64,000 bases of DNA, from contig NZ_JAANIG010000027.1 of NCBI RefSeq assembly GCF_011174675.1, forward strand, positions 1 through 64,000, given 5' to 3'. Position numbers and translations under genes: made by a program. The stretch is from Perlabentimonas gracilis (GTDB lineage: Bacteria > Bacteroidota > Bacteroidia > Bacteroidales > Tenuifilaceae). Under the pieces are notes generated by a model that was not told the DNA's origin, did no database searches, and saw nothing but the letters and a program-made list of their open reading frames with translations. Below, in pieces: positions 45,743-56,408 of this stretch (within the stretch, counting starts at the first letter, position 1; each line of letters opens with the position of its first letter).

Positions 45743-47074
45743 CTACATCGCCCCAAAAATCATCCCGCTAATGGTGGCCATAATTACAACTAGTACTAGG
45801 TAAACCACGGTTTTTTTAGTTCCCATTACACCACGGATTACCAGCAGGTTGGGTAGCGATAGCGATGGCCCGGCCAGTAGTAATGCCAGTGCAGGGCCTT
45901 TGCCCATACCCGATGCAATTAGCCCTTGTATTATTGGCACCTCCGTTAGCGTGGCAAAGTACATGAATGCACCCACAATTGATGCGAAGAAGTTTGCAAA
46001 AATTGAGTTGCCACCAACAAGGTTCGATATCCAATGGCTTGGAATAATGCCAGGTATATTGGTCTCGTCGTGGGTTGAGCCAAGTAAAAATCCTGCTACA
46101 ATAACGCCCAATGCCAGTAATGGCATGATCTGCTTGGCAAAGTCCCATGAGGCTAGTGTCCATTCGCGATTCTCATCATCCCTTTTTAGCGTGATGATGC
46201 TAAGACCAGTAATGGCCACAAGCATAGGAACAAGTGGGCTTAGTGGTCCACCAATATATGTTGAAGCAAGCACACCTGATACGCCAGTGGCAACGGCTGC
46301 TGATATTACCCACCACCACTTAATCTTCAAAATTTTGATAAGCGAGTAAACCAAGCCTATACCGAAAATACTGGTGATGTACCACTTATTGCTCCATATA
46401 AAGTACCAGGCGCCGCTGGTTTCGTCGGCTGAGGGTTTGCCCCAGTTGGCGAATACCAAAATCAATACAAGGATAAAGAAATGGAAAGAGGTTTGCCACA
46501 TGGGTCGAGTTTCGGGAGGGAGCTGAATGTTCATTTGCTCCTCCTTCTTAGCTTTTTCCTCCTTACGATAAATAAACGACATAATGCTACCAATAACTAT
46601 GGCAAAAACCACTGCACCGATTATACGGGCAACTCCCATCTCGAACCCGAGGATTCGAGCGGTAAGAATTATTGCCAAAATATTAATGGCAGGCCCAGAG
46701 TATAGGAATGCCACAGCAGGCCCTAGGCCAGCACCACGCTTGTGAATGCTCGAGAAAAGGGGTAGAATGGTGCAGCTGCATACGGCCAGAATGGTTCCCG
46801 ATACCGAAGCCACAGTGTAGGCTATCCATTTCTTAGCATTGGCACCAAAGTACTTTAGCACCGCCCCCTGACTTACAAATACCGAGATTACGCCCGCAAT
46901 AAAGAATGCGGGAAGTAGGCATAGCACAACATGCTCCTGAGCGTACCACTTGGTTAAATCCAGGGTAGCATCCACCGCTGTGCGGAAACTAGCGCTATCA
47001 ATAGGCATAAAGAATGCCAGGGCAAAGAAAAATACAATCCAGTATAGGATTTGAAGTTCTTTTTTAATTTCCAT
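45743..47074 (-). CDS. YraQ/ArsP-family (UPF0718) permease
   Basis: 443 residues with ten or more membrane segments. CSCTILPLFSSIHKRGAGLG and YSGPAINILAIILTARILG are the family repeats, seen again at the C-terminal half (AGPSLSLPNLLVIRGVMG). ArsP members export trivalent organoarsenicals; others are uncharacterised. It lies last in the ArsR-thioredoxin-ArsF-ArsG-permease run. Confidence 0.82.
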   Translation of the reverse strand: MEIKKELQILYWIVFFFALAFFMPIDSASFRTAVDATLDLTKWYAQEHVVLCLLPAFFIAGVISVFVSQGAVLKYFGANAKKWIAYTVASVSGTILAVCSCTILPLFSSIHKRGAGLGPAVAFLYSGPAINILAIILTARILGFEMGVARIIGAVVFAIVIGSIMSFIYRKEEKAKKEEQMNIQLPPETRPMWQTSFHFFILVLILVFANWGKPSADETSGAWYFIWSNKWYITSIFGIGLVYSLIKILKIKWWWVISAAVATGVSGVLASTYIGGPLSPLVPMLVAITGLSIITLKRDDENREWTLASWDFAKQIMPLLALGVIVAGFLLGSTHDETNIPGIIPSHWISNLVGGNSIFANFFASIVGAFMYFATLTEVPIIQGLIASGMGKGPALALLLAGPSLSLPNLLVIRGVMGTKKTVVYLVLVVIMATISGMIFGAM

Positions 47075-47148
47075 TGATTTTTTTTGATGCTAAACGCAAA
47101 ATCGCAAAGACACAAATATTATTGCATTTAGCTGTGAAACTTAACGGG

Positions 47149-47862
47149 CTAGGTGAATACAATAATTGTGTAGTACAGCCCAACCCCAATAAACAGCACG
47201 GCAACCACCCGGCGAAACCAAAGCTCAAAGGTTTTTATCTTGTTGTAAACGCTACCTATACTAGAAACGCTGAAGGCCAATATCCACGAGAAGATAATTA
47301 CTGGCAGCCCTGTTGCAATGGCAAAGACAAACGGTAGCAAGTAACCAGTTGTCGATGAAACCGACAGTGGAATTAGCCCACCAAAGTATAGCACTCCGCT
47401 ATAGGGACAAAAGGCCAGGGCGAACACAATGCCGAGAAGCAATGCACCCCAATGGCTTCCCCCGCTGGCTTTTTCCTCGGCTTTAGCCGAGAGTTTTCCC
47501 GAGCCTTTAAGGTTTATTTTAATAAGATCGAGCATGAACACCCCAATTATAATGAGTAGTGGGCCAATAAACATCTCGCCATAGGTGCTAATAGCCTTTT
47601 GTATTTTAAAGATACTTGAGCCCTGCCTTAAAATTACTATCAGAATAGTTCCAAGCAATGTATAGGTTATTGCACGCCCAAGGGTGTATATTACACCGTT
47701 GATAAAAACCCTTCTTCTGTTCTGTACATCCTTGCTAATAAAGCCAATGGCCGAGATGTTGGTGGCCAAGGGGCAGGGGCTAATGGCGGTCATTAACCCC
47801 AACGCAAAGGCTGTAAGTATAGGGAACTGAGAGTTGTCTATTAGGTTTTGCAGAAGCTCCAT
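47149..47862 (-). CDS. ArsG-like efflux permease (CcdA-type)
   Basis: 237 residues, six or seven membrane segments. AISPCPLATNISAIGF and AFCPYSGVLYFGG carry the paired Cys-Pro motifs of the CcdA/DsbD-like fold. The family is associated with aromatic arsenical efflux (ArsG). It starts 3 bp after the ArsF-like gene. Confidence 0.78.
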   Translation of the reverse strand: MELLQNLIDNSQFPILTAFALGLMTAISPCPLATNISAIGFISKDVQNRRRVFINGVIYTLGRAITYTLLGTILIVILRQGSSIFKIQKAISTYGEMFIGPLLIIIGVFMLDLIKINLKGSGKLSAKAEEKASGGSHWGALLLGIVFALAFCPYSGVLYFGGLIPLSVSSTTGYLLPFVFAIATGLPVIIFSWILAFSVSSIGSVYNKIKTFELWFRRVVAVLFIGVGLYYTIIVFT

Positions 47863-47865
47863 GGG

Positions 47866-48291
47866 CTACAAGTGATTGTTTACCTCGTTAACAATTGTTT
47901 CCTTAAGCACATCGGGATTTCTAACTGCATTGGCAAATGCAGCGCTGGTTAGGTTTACGTGCTCGTTACCCGATACAATAATCAGGCTGCTGCCTGCTAT
48001 CTCGTACTTTGTGGAAATGGCCTCGTTGGCTTTTTCTGTATAGTCGAGTTCAACAAATTGTACATCTGCGTTATCTGCAAAATTCTCAGAAATGGTTTGC
48101 CCTGCCACATCCTGAATAGCTAAGCAGGTTTTGCAGCGTTGCTTACTGTGAAAGTAGTAAACCATTACCTTTGCCGTTTCGGCAACTTCAGCCTTTGTAG
48201 TTTCTGTAGATTTTTTTTCGGTTGAGCCTCCGCAGCTTACCATAATCATTGCTATTAACGCAATCGATAGTACTAATGCAATTCTTTTCAT
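47866..48291 (-). CDS. ArsF-like lipoprotein (nitrophenyl-arsenical reductase subunit family)
   Basis: 141 residues with a lipoprotein signal (IALIAMIMVSCGG). VYYFHSKQRCKTCLAI has the CxxC motif of a thioredoxin-like fold. ArsF-family proteins accompany ArsG and are proposed to help reduce aromatic nitro-arsenicals. Direct evidence is from other species. Confidence 0.75.
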   Translation of the reverse strand: MKRIALVLSIALIAMIMVSCGGSTEKKSTETTKAEVAETAKVMVYYFHSKQRCKTCLAIQDVAGQTISENFADNADVQFVELDYTEKANEAISTKYEIAGSSLIIVSGNEHVNLTSAAFANAVRNPDVLKETIVNEVNNHL

Positions 48292-48376
48292 TGTTTAGTT
48301 TTTTATTTGGTTAAACACTTTTGTAATTGCGAGTCTCGTAATCCTTTTTGAGGAAACGAAGAGATTGTTTGTTAAA

Positions 48377-48407
48377 AGATTGCTTCGCAAAGAGCGCTCG
48401 CAATGAC
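48377..48407. repeat. Dispersed intergenic repeat, inverted copy
   Basis: On the minus strand this reads GTCATTGCGAGC...GAAGCAATCT, related to the copy at 81-108. It fills the gap between the ArsF-like and thioredoxin-like genes. Confidence 0.45.
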
Positions 48408-48410
48408 GCT

Positions 48411-48653
48411 TTATTGCTTATTTTTTGTGATGATCTCCTTTAGCTCGCTAACGCCTGGTACCTTACCCGAGAAGATTACCTTCTCGTCGATTACCAATGC
48501 TGGTGTGCGCATTACGCCGTAGTTCATGATTGCTACAATGTCGTCAATCTTTGTAATATTGGCATCAATGCCAAGTTCGCTAACCGCATTTTGTGTGGCC
48601 TGTTCGAGTGTTTTACACTTTGGGCAGCCGGGACCTAGTACCTTTATTTCCAT
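48411..48653 (-). CDS. Thioredoxin-like protein (CPKC)
   Basis: 80 residues; LGPGCPKCKTLE is the redox site, and MRTPALVIDEKV is the cis-Pro region. It resembles the protein at 31667-31906. It probably passes electrons to the ArsF/ArsG pair or to the permease. Confidence 0.85.
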   Translation of the reverse strand: MEIKVLGPGCPKCKTLEQATQNAVSELGIDANITKIDDIVAIMNYGVMRTPALVIDEKVIFSGKVPGVSELKEIITKNKQ

Positions 48654-48761
48654 AATTTGAGTTAATTTTATTAATAATATGAATATCGATTGAAGATTAA
48701 CGATTTTAGATTTATGAAGTATTCGTTACTTCCAAAATCAAAAATCATCAATCCTTGTTCA

Positions 48762-49055
48762 TCATTCAAAAAACTCACCCATCATCCGCTTTGCTTCTTC
48801 CCATCCCTCTTTGCGAATGCAGTACTTAATTTTGGGCGGATTAAACTCGCCTTGTATCAATCCTGCCTCTTTAAGCTCGCTTAAGTGCTGCGATAGCGTG
48901 CTACGGGCAATGGGAAGGTCGTTGGTTATATCGCCGCTGTAACAGCAGCTTTGCTTCGAGAGAATTTCCATTATTGAAACCCTTGCCGGATGACTCAACG
49001 CTTTGGCGTAACGGGCTAGGGCTATTTGTCTATCGGTATAGTTTGGCTTTGTCAT
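48762..49055 (-). CDS. ArsR-family repressor of the ArsF/ArsG-like operon
   Basis: 97 residues, winged helix with PIARSTLSQHLSELKEAG. QSCCYSGD and KYCIRKEG provide cysteines. It heads the thioredoxin-like/ArsF/ArsG/permease run and is preceded by two matching inverted repeats. Confidence 0.88.
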   Translation of the reverse strand: MTKPNYTDRQIALARYAKALSHPARVSIMEILSKQSCCYSGDITNDLPIARSTLSQHLSELKEAGLIQGEFNPPKIKYCIRKEGWEEAKRMMGEFFE

Positions 49056-49072
49056 AGATGATAAGTTATAAT

Positions 49073-49118
49073 ATTTCGCAATATTACGAAATGTTTTTAT
49101 TTCGGCGAAATACGAAAT
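49073..49118. promoter_or_regulatory. Paired ArsR-type operators
   Basis: ATTTCG-N8-CGAAAT occurs twice (49073-49092 and 49099-49118), centres 26 bp apart. They lie between the minus-strand arsR start (49055) and the plus-strand reductase gene (49190), so one repressor could control both directions. Confidence 0.7.
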
Positions 49119-49189
49119 GATTTTTTTAGATTTTTAAATCATTTGAACTAATGTTGGTGTTTAGGGTTAACTATTAAAATATTTATATA

Positions 49190-49855
49190 ATGAAAAGTTG
49201 GAACGACCTACAATACGCCAAACAGCGAATTTTAAGCCATAGGCAAATTGCCAATGGTGCGTATATTCTCTCTTTTAAAAGGAATTTTGATTTTAAAGCG
49301 GGGCAAGTAATTGGGCTTGGGATTAACAAGGAGATTGCCCCAAGGTTATACAGCATTGCCAGTGCAGAGAAGGCCGAGATGGTTGATATCCTTTATGCCG
49401 AGAAATCGGGGGGAGAGCTATCACCTGCCTTGCCGCTTTTTCGATCTGGCGATGAGATTTTGGTTTCGGAACCATTTGGAACGTTCACGCAGTTCTCCGA
49501 TGACGCTGTTTATGTTGCTGCGGGTACGGGCATTGCACCGTTTATGTCCAGAATTCTTTCGGAGAAAGGGAATAACCCTACGCTAATTCACGGTGTTAGC
49601 TACCCCGAGTACTTTTACTATAGCGATTACCTAACCCAAAAGCTTGGTCGTAATTATATCCAGTGCTGCTCCCGCTGCCCTGCCGACGATTACTTTCAGG
49701 GGAGGGTAACCGACTACTTAAAGCAGTGGCAAAACCTCGATACCACCAAAAAGTATTACCTTTGCGGCAGCGCCGAGATGGTTGTTGATACCCGCGATGT
49801 GTTGATATCTAGGGGAGTGCCATTTGGGAGTATCAATGCGGAGATTTACTTTTAA
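49190..49855 (+). CDS. Ferredoxin-NADP reductase-like FAD oxidoreductase
   Basis: 221 residues. RLYSIASA is the FAD-binding motif (RxYS) and AAGTGIAPFMS the NAD(P)-binding one, followed by CGSAEMVVDTRDVL. It lacks an iron-sulfur domain. Divergent from the arsenical operon and sharing its operators, it might supply electrons to it. Confidence 0.82.
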   Translation: MKSWNDLQYAKQRILSHRQIANGAYILSFKRNFDFKAGQVIGLGINKEIAPRLYSIASAEKAEMVDILYAEKSGGELSPALPLFRSGDEILVSEPFGTFTQFSDDAVYVAAGTGIAPFMSRILSEKGNNPTLIHGVSYPEYFYYSDYLTQKLGRNYIQCCSRCPADDYFQGRVTDYLKQWQNLDTTKKYYLCGSAEMVVDTRDVLISRGVPFGSINAEIYF

Positions 49856-49952
49856 TTGTAACGCAAAAACGCAAAGGCGCGAAGCAATAGGTTTAGAATC
49901 TCAACTTAATTTGTAAATTAAATTTGCGCATTAGCGCCTTAGCGTTTAAGAT

Positions 49953-50984
49953 ATGCCAAAACCCCCTCTTCTCGGACTAACCCTTTCGCAGCTAACCGAC
50001 TTGGTGCTGGTCGAAGGCTTACCCAAATTCACTGCAAAGCAGATAGCCCACTGGCTATACAAAAAGGATATCGAGAGTATCGACCAGATGACCAATCTGT
50101 CGCTCGATGCTAGGCGCAAACTGAGCGAGAAGTATCGTATAGGTTTGGTAAAACCAAAAAAAGTGGCAGCGTCGGTCGATGGAACAAAAAAATATCTGTT
50201 TACCACCGAGTCGCTTAAGTTTGTTGAGGCGGCATATATTCCCGATGCAGACAGGGCTACGCTTTGCGTATCGTCGCAGGTGGGCTGCAAAATGGGCTGC
50301 CTGTTCTGCATGACTGGCAAGCAGGGCTTTCAGGGAAACCTGTCGGCAGGCGAAATTGTGAACCAACTCCGTAGCATCCCCGAGTGGCAAGGGATTACCA
50401 ACATTGTGTACATGGGTATGGGCGAACCCTTCGATAATCTCGATAATGTGCTGGCATCGCTCGAAATTCTCACATCCGATTGGGGAATGGCCATGAGCCC
50501 ACGCCGTATTACCGTTTCTACCATTGGCGTTAAGCCAGCTATGATTACGTTCCTTGAGCACAGCCAGTGCCACTTGGCCGTGAGCCTGCACACCCCATTC
50601 GACGATGAGCGCCGGGCGCTCATGCCCATACAAAATGTTTACCCCATTCAAGAGGTGGTTGATGAGATTCGGAATTACGATTTCTCGGGACAGCGACGCG
50701 TTTCGTTCGAGTACATTATGTTCGATGGGGTAAACGATACCCCACGCCACGTAAAGGAGCTAACAAGGTTGCTTAGTAACCTTAATTGTAGGGTAAACCT
50801 AATTCGTTTTCATCCCATCCCCGATAGCCCGCTCCGAGGATCTTCGGATGAAAAAATTCTTGCATTCCGAGATGCTCTAACAGCCAAAGGATTATTTACT
50901 ACTATCCGGGCATCCCGAGGCGAGGATATTCAGGCGGCATGTGGACTGCTTTCCACCAAGGAGCTGTTAAATCAGAAGAAGTAA
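49953..50984 (+). CDS. rlmN: 23S rRNA (adenine(2503)-C(2))-methyltransferase
   Basis: 343 residues. CKMGCLFCMTGKQGF holds the radical-SAM CxxxCxxC motif, and MGMGEPFDNLDNV is a family signature. It methylates A2503 of 23S rRNA. The closing ACGLLSTKE has the conserved catalytic cysteine (ACG). Confidence 0.94.
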   Translation: MPKPPLLGLTLSQLTDLVLVEGLPKFTAKQIAHWLYKKDIESIDQMTNLSLDARRKLSEKYRIGLVKPKKVAASVDGTKKYLFTTESLKFVEAAYIPDADRATLCVSSQVGCKMGCLFCMTGKQGFQGNLSAGEIVNQLRSIPEWQGITNIVYMGMGEPFDNLDNVLASLEILTSDWGMAMSPRRITVSTIGVKPAMITFLEHSQCHLAVSLHTPFDDERRALMPIQNVYPIQEVVDEIRNYDFSGQRRVSFEYIMFDGVNDTPRHVKELTRLLSNLNCRVNLIRFHPIPDSPLRGSSDEKILAFRDALTAKGLFTTIRASRGEDIQAACGLLSTKELLNQKK

Positions 50985-51077
50985 TTACCTCGATGCCTAT
51001 TGGCACAGCCTTTGCCTTGGGTTCATGGTTTTTCACTATTATTTGCTAACTTGCCATCATTAATACACCATTGCGAT

Positions 51078-52262
51078 ATGAAAACGAGTAGCCTAACACT
51101 TGTCCTTATGCTCATATTTAGCATAGCCAATTCTCAGCAAACTAGCTATACCGCCACCGAGGCCAACTCCTTTGCGTTGAGTATGTACAAACAGTTTGCA
51201 CAGGCCGATAACGACAATGTTTTTTTCTCTCCCATTAGCATTAGTATGGCCCTAGGGATGACCTACGCCGGAGCCGATGGCGAAACCAAAAAGCAAATAT
51301 CCGAGGTGCTTAACTTCCCATACAACGATAAGAATTTTCACGCCCAAATGGGCCAACTTCAAAGCAATTTGTTAGATAAGCAATCGGAGGGCGTTGATAT
51401 TGCCCTGGCCAACCAGCTGTGGGCCGAAAATAGCTACCGTTTTAAATGCCGATACCTACGTACCACACAAAAATTGTATAACTCCCCAGTAAAAAGGCTC
51501 GATTTCAGCGGAAACCCTAATGCAAGTCGTATTGAAATTAACCAGTGGGTTGAGGAGCTAACCCGCGATAGAATAAAGGACTTGCTGCCCGATGGATCCA
51601 TATCGAGCCTAACCAAAATGGTTCTTACCAACGCCATATACTTCAAGGGACAGTGGGATAAAAAGTTCGAAGCGGAGAATACCCGCGACGATATCTTTAC
51701 CACGTTAGAGGGTAAGCAGGTGAAAACCCCTATGATGAATGCCAAGGAGAAATTCAACGTATATCAGGGTGATGGTATAAGTCTGCTTGAGCTTCCATAC
51801 CAAGGCAACGACTTCTCAATGCTTGTGTTGCTGCCAAACGAGGACAGATCGATTGGCGAGATTGAAAGAGGACTGAGCGTCGATAATTTGAACGAATACA
51901 TCAGCAAGCTCTCGGAGAAGGAGGTGCAGCTTATGTTTCCCAAATTTAAGTTCGATGCCGAGTACCAGCTTAAACCCGTACTATCGGATATGGGGATGCC
52001 AATAGCCTTTAGCAATGCAGCTAATCTTTCTAGGATGTCGAGAAGTAACGATTTGAAGATTGACGAGGTGTTTCACAAAGCCTTTGTTGAGGTATCGGAA
52101 GAGGGAACCGAGGCTGCTGCTGCAACAGCAGTAGTTATTGTACTCAAGTCGATTACGATGCCCGTAGAGTTTTTTGCCAATAGACCCTTTATCTTTATAA
52201 TCCGCGAGAATAAGGATGGTAATATCCTATTCATGGGGCGAGTTACAAATCCAAATATTTAG
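51078..52262 (+). CDS. Serpin-family protease inhibitor
   Basis: 394 residues from the ATG at 51078, which is followed by a signal peptide (LTLVLMLIFSIANS). The hinge of the reactive loop GTEAAAATAVVIV has small residues as in inhibitory serpins, and FFANRPFIFIIRE is the C-terminal signature. The scissile bond lies in the K-S-I-T-M stretch. It is probably exported to guard against foreign or own proteases. Confidence 0.9.
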   Translation: MKTSSLTLVLMLIFSIANSQQTSYTATEANSFALSMYKQFAQADNDNVFFSPISISMALGMTYAGADGETKKQISEVLNFPYNDKNFHAQMGQLQSNLLDKQSEGVDIALANQLWAENSYRFKCRYLRTTQKLYNSPVKRLDFSGNPNASRIEINQWVEELTRDRIKDLLPDGSISSLTKMVLTNAIYFKGQWDKKFEAENTRDDIFTTLEGKQVKTPMMNAKEKFNVYQGDGISLLELPYQGNDFSMLVLLPNEDRSIGEIERGLSVDNLNEYISKLSEKEVQLMFPKFKFDAEYQLKPVLSDMGMPIAFSNAANLSRMSRSNDLKIDEVFHKAFVEVSEEGTEAAAATAVVIVLKSITMPVEFFANRPFIFIIRENKDGNILFMGRVTNPNI

Positions 52263-52270
52263 CACAGGCA

Positions 52271-52909
52271 GTGAGCAAACATATTGCGAACCTTATTAGC
52301 CAGGGCGAGCATCAGCAGCTCGATTTTAAGCATTCCATTTCCGACTCAAAAAAGATAGCCCGTTCGCTGGCCGCCTTTGCCAATACCGCAGGCGGTACGC
52401 TGCTGATTGGGGTTAAGGACAATGGCAATGTGTCGGGCGTAAACTCCGACGAGGAGTTCTATATGCTAGAGGGCGCTGCCCAAATGTACTGCAAACCCGA
52501 GGTTAAGTTTAAAATTACCCATTGGGAAATTAACGGAAAAATTGTGCTAGAGGTTTACGTTAAGCACGATCCAAAAAATTTATACAAAGCACCCGATAAA
52601 GGCGGGAAATGGAAAGCCTACTTTAGACTCGACGACGAGAATATGGTGGCCACACCACTACAGGTGAAAATATGGAAAGCTATCCGCTACCGAAAAGCCG
52701 TTCAGCTTTCATTAACTGCACAGGACAATACTTTGCTCGATTTTATTAGAACCAAGCAAATGGTTACTGTTGAGCAGTGTGGCCGCGCCGCTTTCATGTC
52801 GTACGCCGAGGCTGAGAAAAGGCTTGTAAATTTGGTTGTTTTGGGAGTTGTCGATTTTAAATCGACCCACGAAGGCGATTTTTTTGAGGTTACAAAAGAG
52901 GTTGATTGA
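52271..52909 (+). CDS. AlbA_2 (Schlafen-like) DNA-binding-domain protein
   Basis: 212 residues, GTG start. LDFKHSISDSKKIARSLAAFANT and GGTLLIGVKDNG are the AlbA_2 motifs (residues 15-60). The C-terminal part (about 150-212) is a winged-helix-like segment. It starts 8 bp after the serpin gene. Confidence 0.75.
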   Translation: MSKHIANLISQGEHQQLDFKHSISDSKKIARSLAAFANTAGGTLLIGVKDNGNVSGVNSDEEFYMLEGAAQMYCKPEVKFKITHWEINGKIVLEVYVKHDPKNLYKAPDKGGKWKAYFRLDDENMVATPLQVKIWKAIRYRKAVQLSLTAQDNTLLDFIRTKQMVTVEQCGRAAFMSYAEAEKRLVNLVVLGVVDFKSTHEGDFFEVTKEVD

Positions 52910-53600
52910 AACGATTAGCCTTCTGCAATTTCCATCCCTCCCCCTCTTTTTAACGTTAATACTCAAAATTGCAAAGAAGAATAAATGTAAACAAACGCCC
53001 ACTCCCTACCCAACTTCATCATTTTACATTTTACATTCTTCATTCAAAGAATCTCACGCCAACCTACCAAAAAGATAGCAGGCAGGCCTGCCAAAAATCT
53101 AACGCCAAATCGCTAACCTGCCAAAAAAAAGGCAGGCAGGGCCGCAAAGAAAGATAACTATTCGCCATCGCCCACTCTCCACCCAAAACTTTCGACTTTC
53201 TGACTTTCGACTTTCGACTTCCCAATATGCATAAGCAACAGCAAGCCCTCGCCGCAAGCAAGCAAAAAATCCTCTGTGTTAAAAACTTACAACGCTAAGG
53301 CACTAAGCCGCAAAGAAAGATAACTATTCGCCATCGCCCACTCACTCCCCAAGACTTTTGACTTTCTGACTTTCGACTTTCTGACTTCCCAATATGCATA
53401 AGCAACAGCAAGCCCTCGCCGCAAGCAAGCAAAAAATCCTCTGTGTTAAAAATTTACGACGCTAAGACGCTAGGCCGCAAAGAAGAATAAATATTAACCA
53501 TCGCCCACTCACTCCTCAAAACTTTTGACTTTCTGACTTTCGACTTTCTTACTTCCCAACAGCCATAAGTAGCATCAAGCAATATCCTTAAGCAAGCACA
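52905..53600. repeat. Composite intergenic repeat with 166-bp tandem copies
   Basis: Two full copies and one truncated copy of a 166-167-bp unit start at GCCGCAAAGAA (53141, 53307 and 53474). The unit contains CCATCGCCCACTC, a GACTTTCTGACTTTCGACTT string and AAGCAACAGCAAGC. The area also holds CCTGCC...GCAGGC units as at 6092-6658. No gene is present between 52910 and 53891. Confidence 0.78.
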
Positions 53601-53669
53601 AAAACTAAGGTGTCCCCGCAAATTGTTGTAAAAGAATTAGAAAAGATTTTTTATGGCAAAGTAAATGAG

Positions 53670-55505
<1,836 letters not shown>

Positions 55506-55538
55506 CACTTTTTCAGAACATTAAGTGGTAAATACAAA

Positions 55539-55566
55539 GCAAGGCGCAGCTGAAGCTGCGCCTTGC
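55539..55566. terminator. 13-bp perfect hairpin between convergent genes
   Basis: GCAAGGCGCAGCT (55539-55551) and its complement (55554-55566) form a strong stem-loop, 35 bp past the ABC-F stop and 26 bp past that of the opposite gene. No clear T-run. Confidence 0.6.
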
Positions 55567-55591
55567 TCTGTACTGTTGCGTTGACAATTGG

Positions 55592-56350
55592 TTATAAGTC
55601 AATTATCTGCCCATTAGCAATTCTGAAAACATTCCAGGTTTTGCCCTGGTGGTTCTGCGGAACCTGATAGGTTTTTAGCAACCTGTTGTTGCCATACACC
55701 CTAACCGTTGCCTTCGACTGGGAAAGTGGAACTGCCGAGCTGCTTACATGATGCGAGTAGTTATGCACCGAGTAGATGTATTCACCGTTTGAGTCGATTC
55801 GCTCCACGGTAATAGTCTCAGGCCCATAGCCATCCATATCGTCCCTGTCGAGCATACCCGTTCCATCGGCTAGTACACGAGTGTTTCGGTAGCTTATGTG
55901 GTACTGGTTCGATTTCACGAAGTGAGCATCCAGGTCGTTTGGCCTTTGATCCCAATCGAGCACCACCCTAAACTGGTCGATATTCATGATGGGTGAAACC
56001 GAGAACCGGTTGAAGAATATGGTTTCCACAATCACCTCAACGTTAAACACCGCCGAGATAAACTTGTCCTTTTTGAATAGCACCCGCATCATGCCGTCGG
56101 GCTGACGGGGAAAAGTGATTTTCCCCTCCTCATCGGTGGTGAATTCGCCTAGGTTTTCAACCAGAATGGTTGCATTGGGCACAGGGTCGCCAGTTACAGC
56201 ATTGGCAAACCGGAGCGTGAAAATATCCTCCTCTATTTCGAGCAGAACATCATCAAACTTATTCTTCATCTGCTCAAACTGAGCAACAGAAGGTAACGAT
56301 ACGAACAGACCTGCTAATGATACTAGCAGTGAGAACAAAAATCTTTTCAT
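55592..56350 (-). CDS. Secreted protein with DUF2135-like domain
   Basis: 252 residues from the ATG at 56350, which gives a signal peptide (FLFSLLVSLAGLFVSLPSVAQ). Residues 40-110 resemble a carboxypeptidase-regulatory-like sandwich (NATILVENLGEFTTDEEG). VVLDWDQRPNDLDAHFVK then DDMDGYGPETITV and GEYIYSVHNYS match DUF2135/YfaP-like domains. Function unknown. Confidence 0.65.
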   Translation of the reverse strand: MKRFLFSLLVSLAGLFVSLPSVAQFEQMKNKFDDVLLEIEEDIFTLRFANAVTGDPVPNATILVENLGEFTTDEEGKITFPRQPDGMMRVLFKKDKFISAVFNVEVIVETIFFNRFSVSPIMNIDQFRVVLDWDQRPNDLDAHFVKSNQYHISYRNTRVLADGTGMLDRDDMDGYGPETITVERIDSNGEYIYSVHNYSHHVSSSAVPLSQSKATVRVYGNNRLLKTYQVPQNHQGKTWNVFRIANGQIIDL

Positions 56351-56408
56351 AGGAATTGGGTTAGTGTTTACACAATTATTAGTGTGCAAAAATTTTATTT
56401 TTGAAAAA

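Noticed and set aside
50055-50750. 231-codon minus-strand ORF opposite rlmN
   Set aside because: It is antisense to rlmN with a composition explained by that gene.
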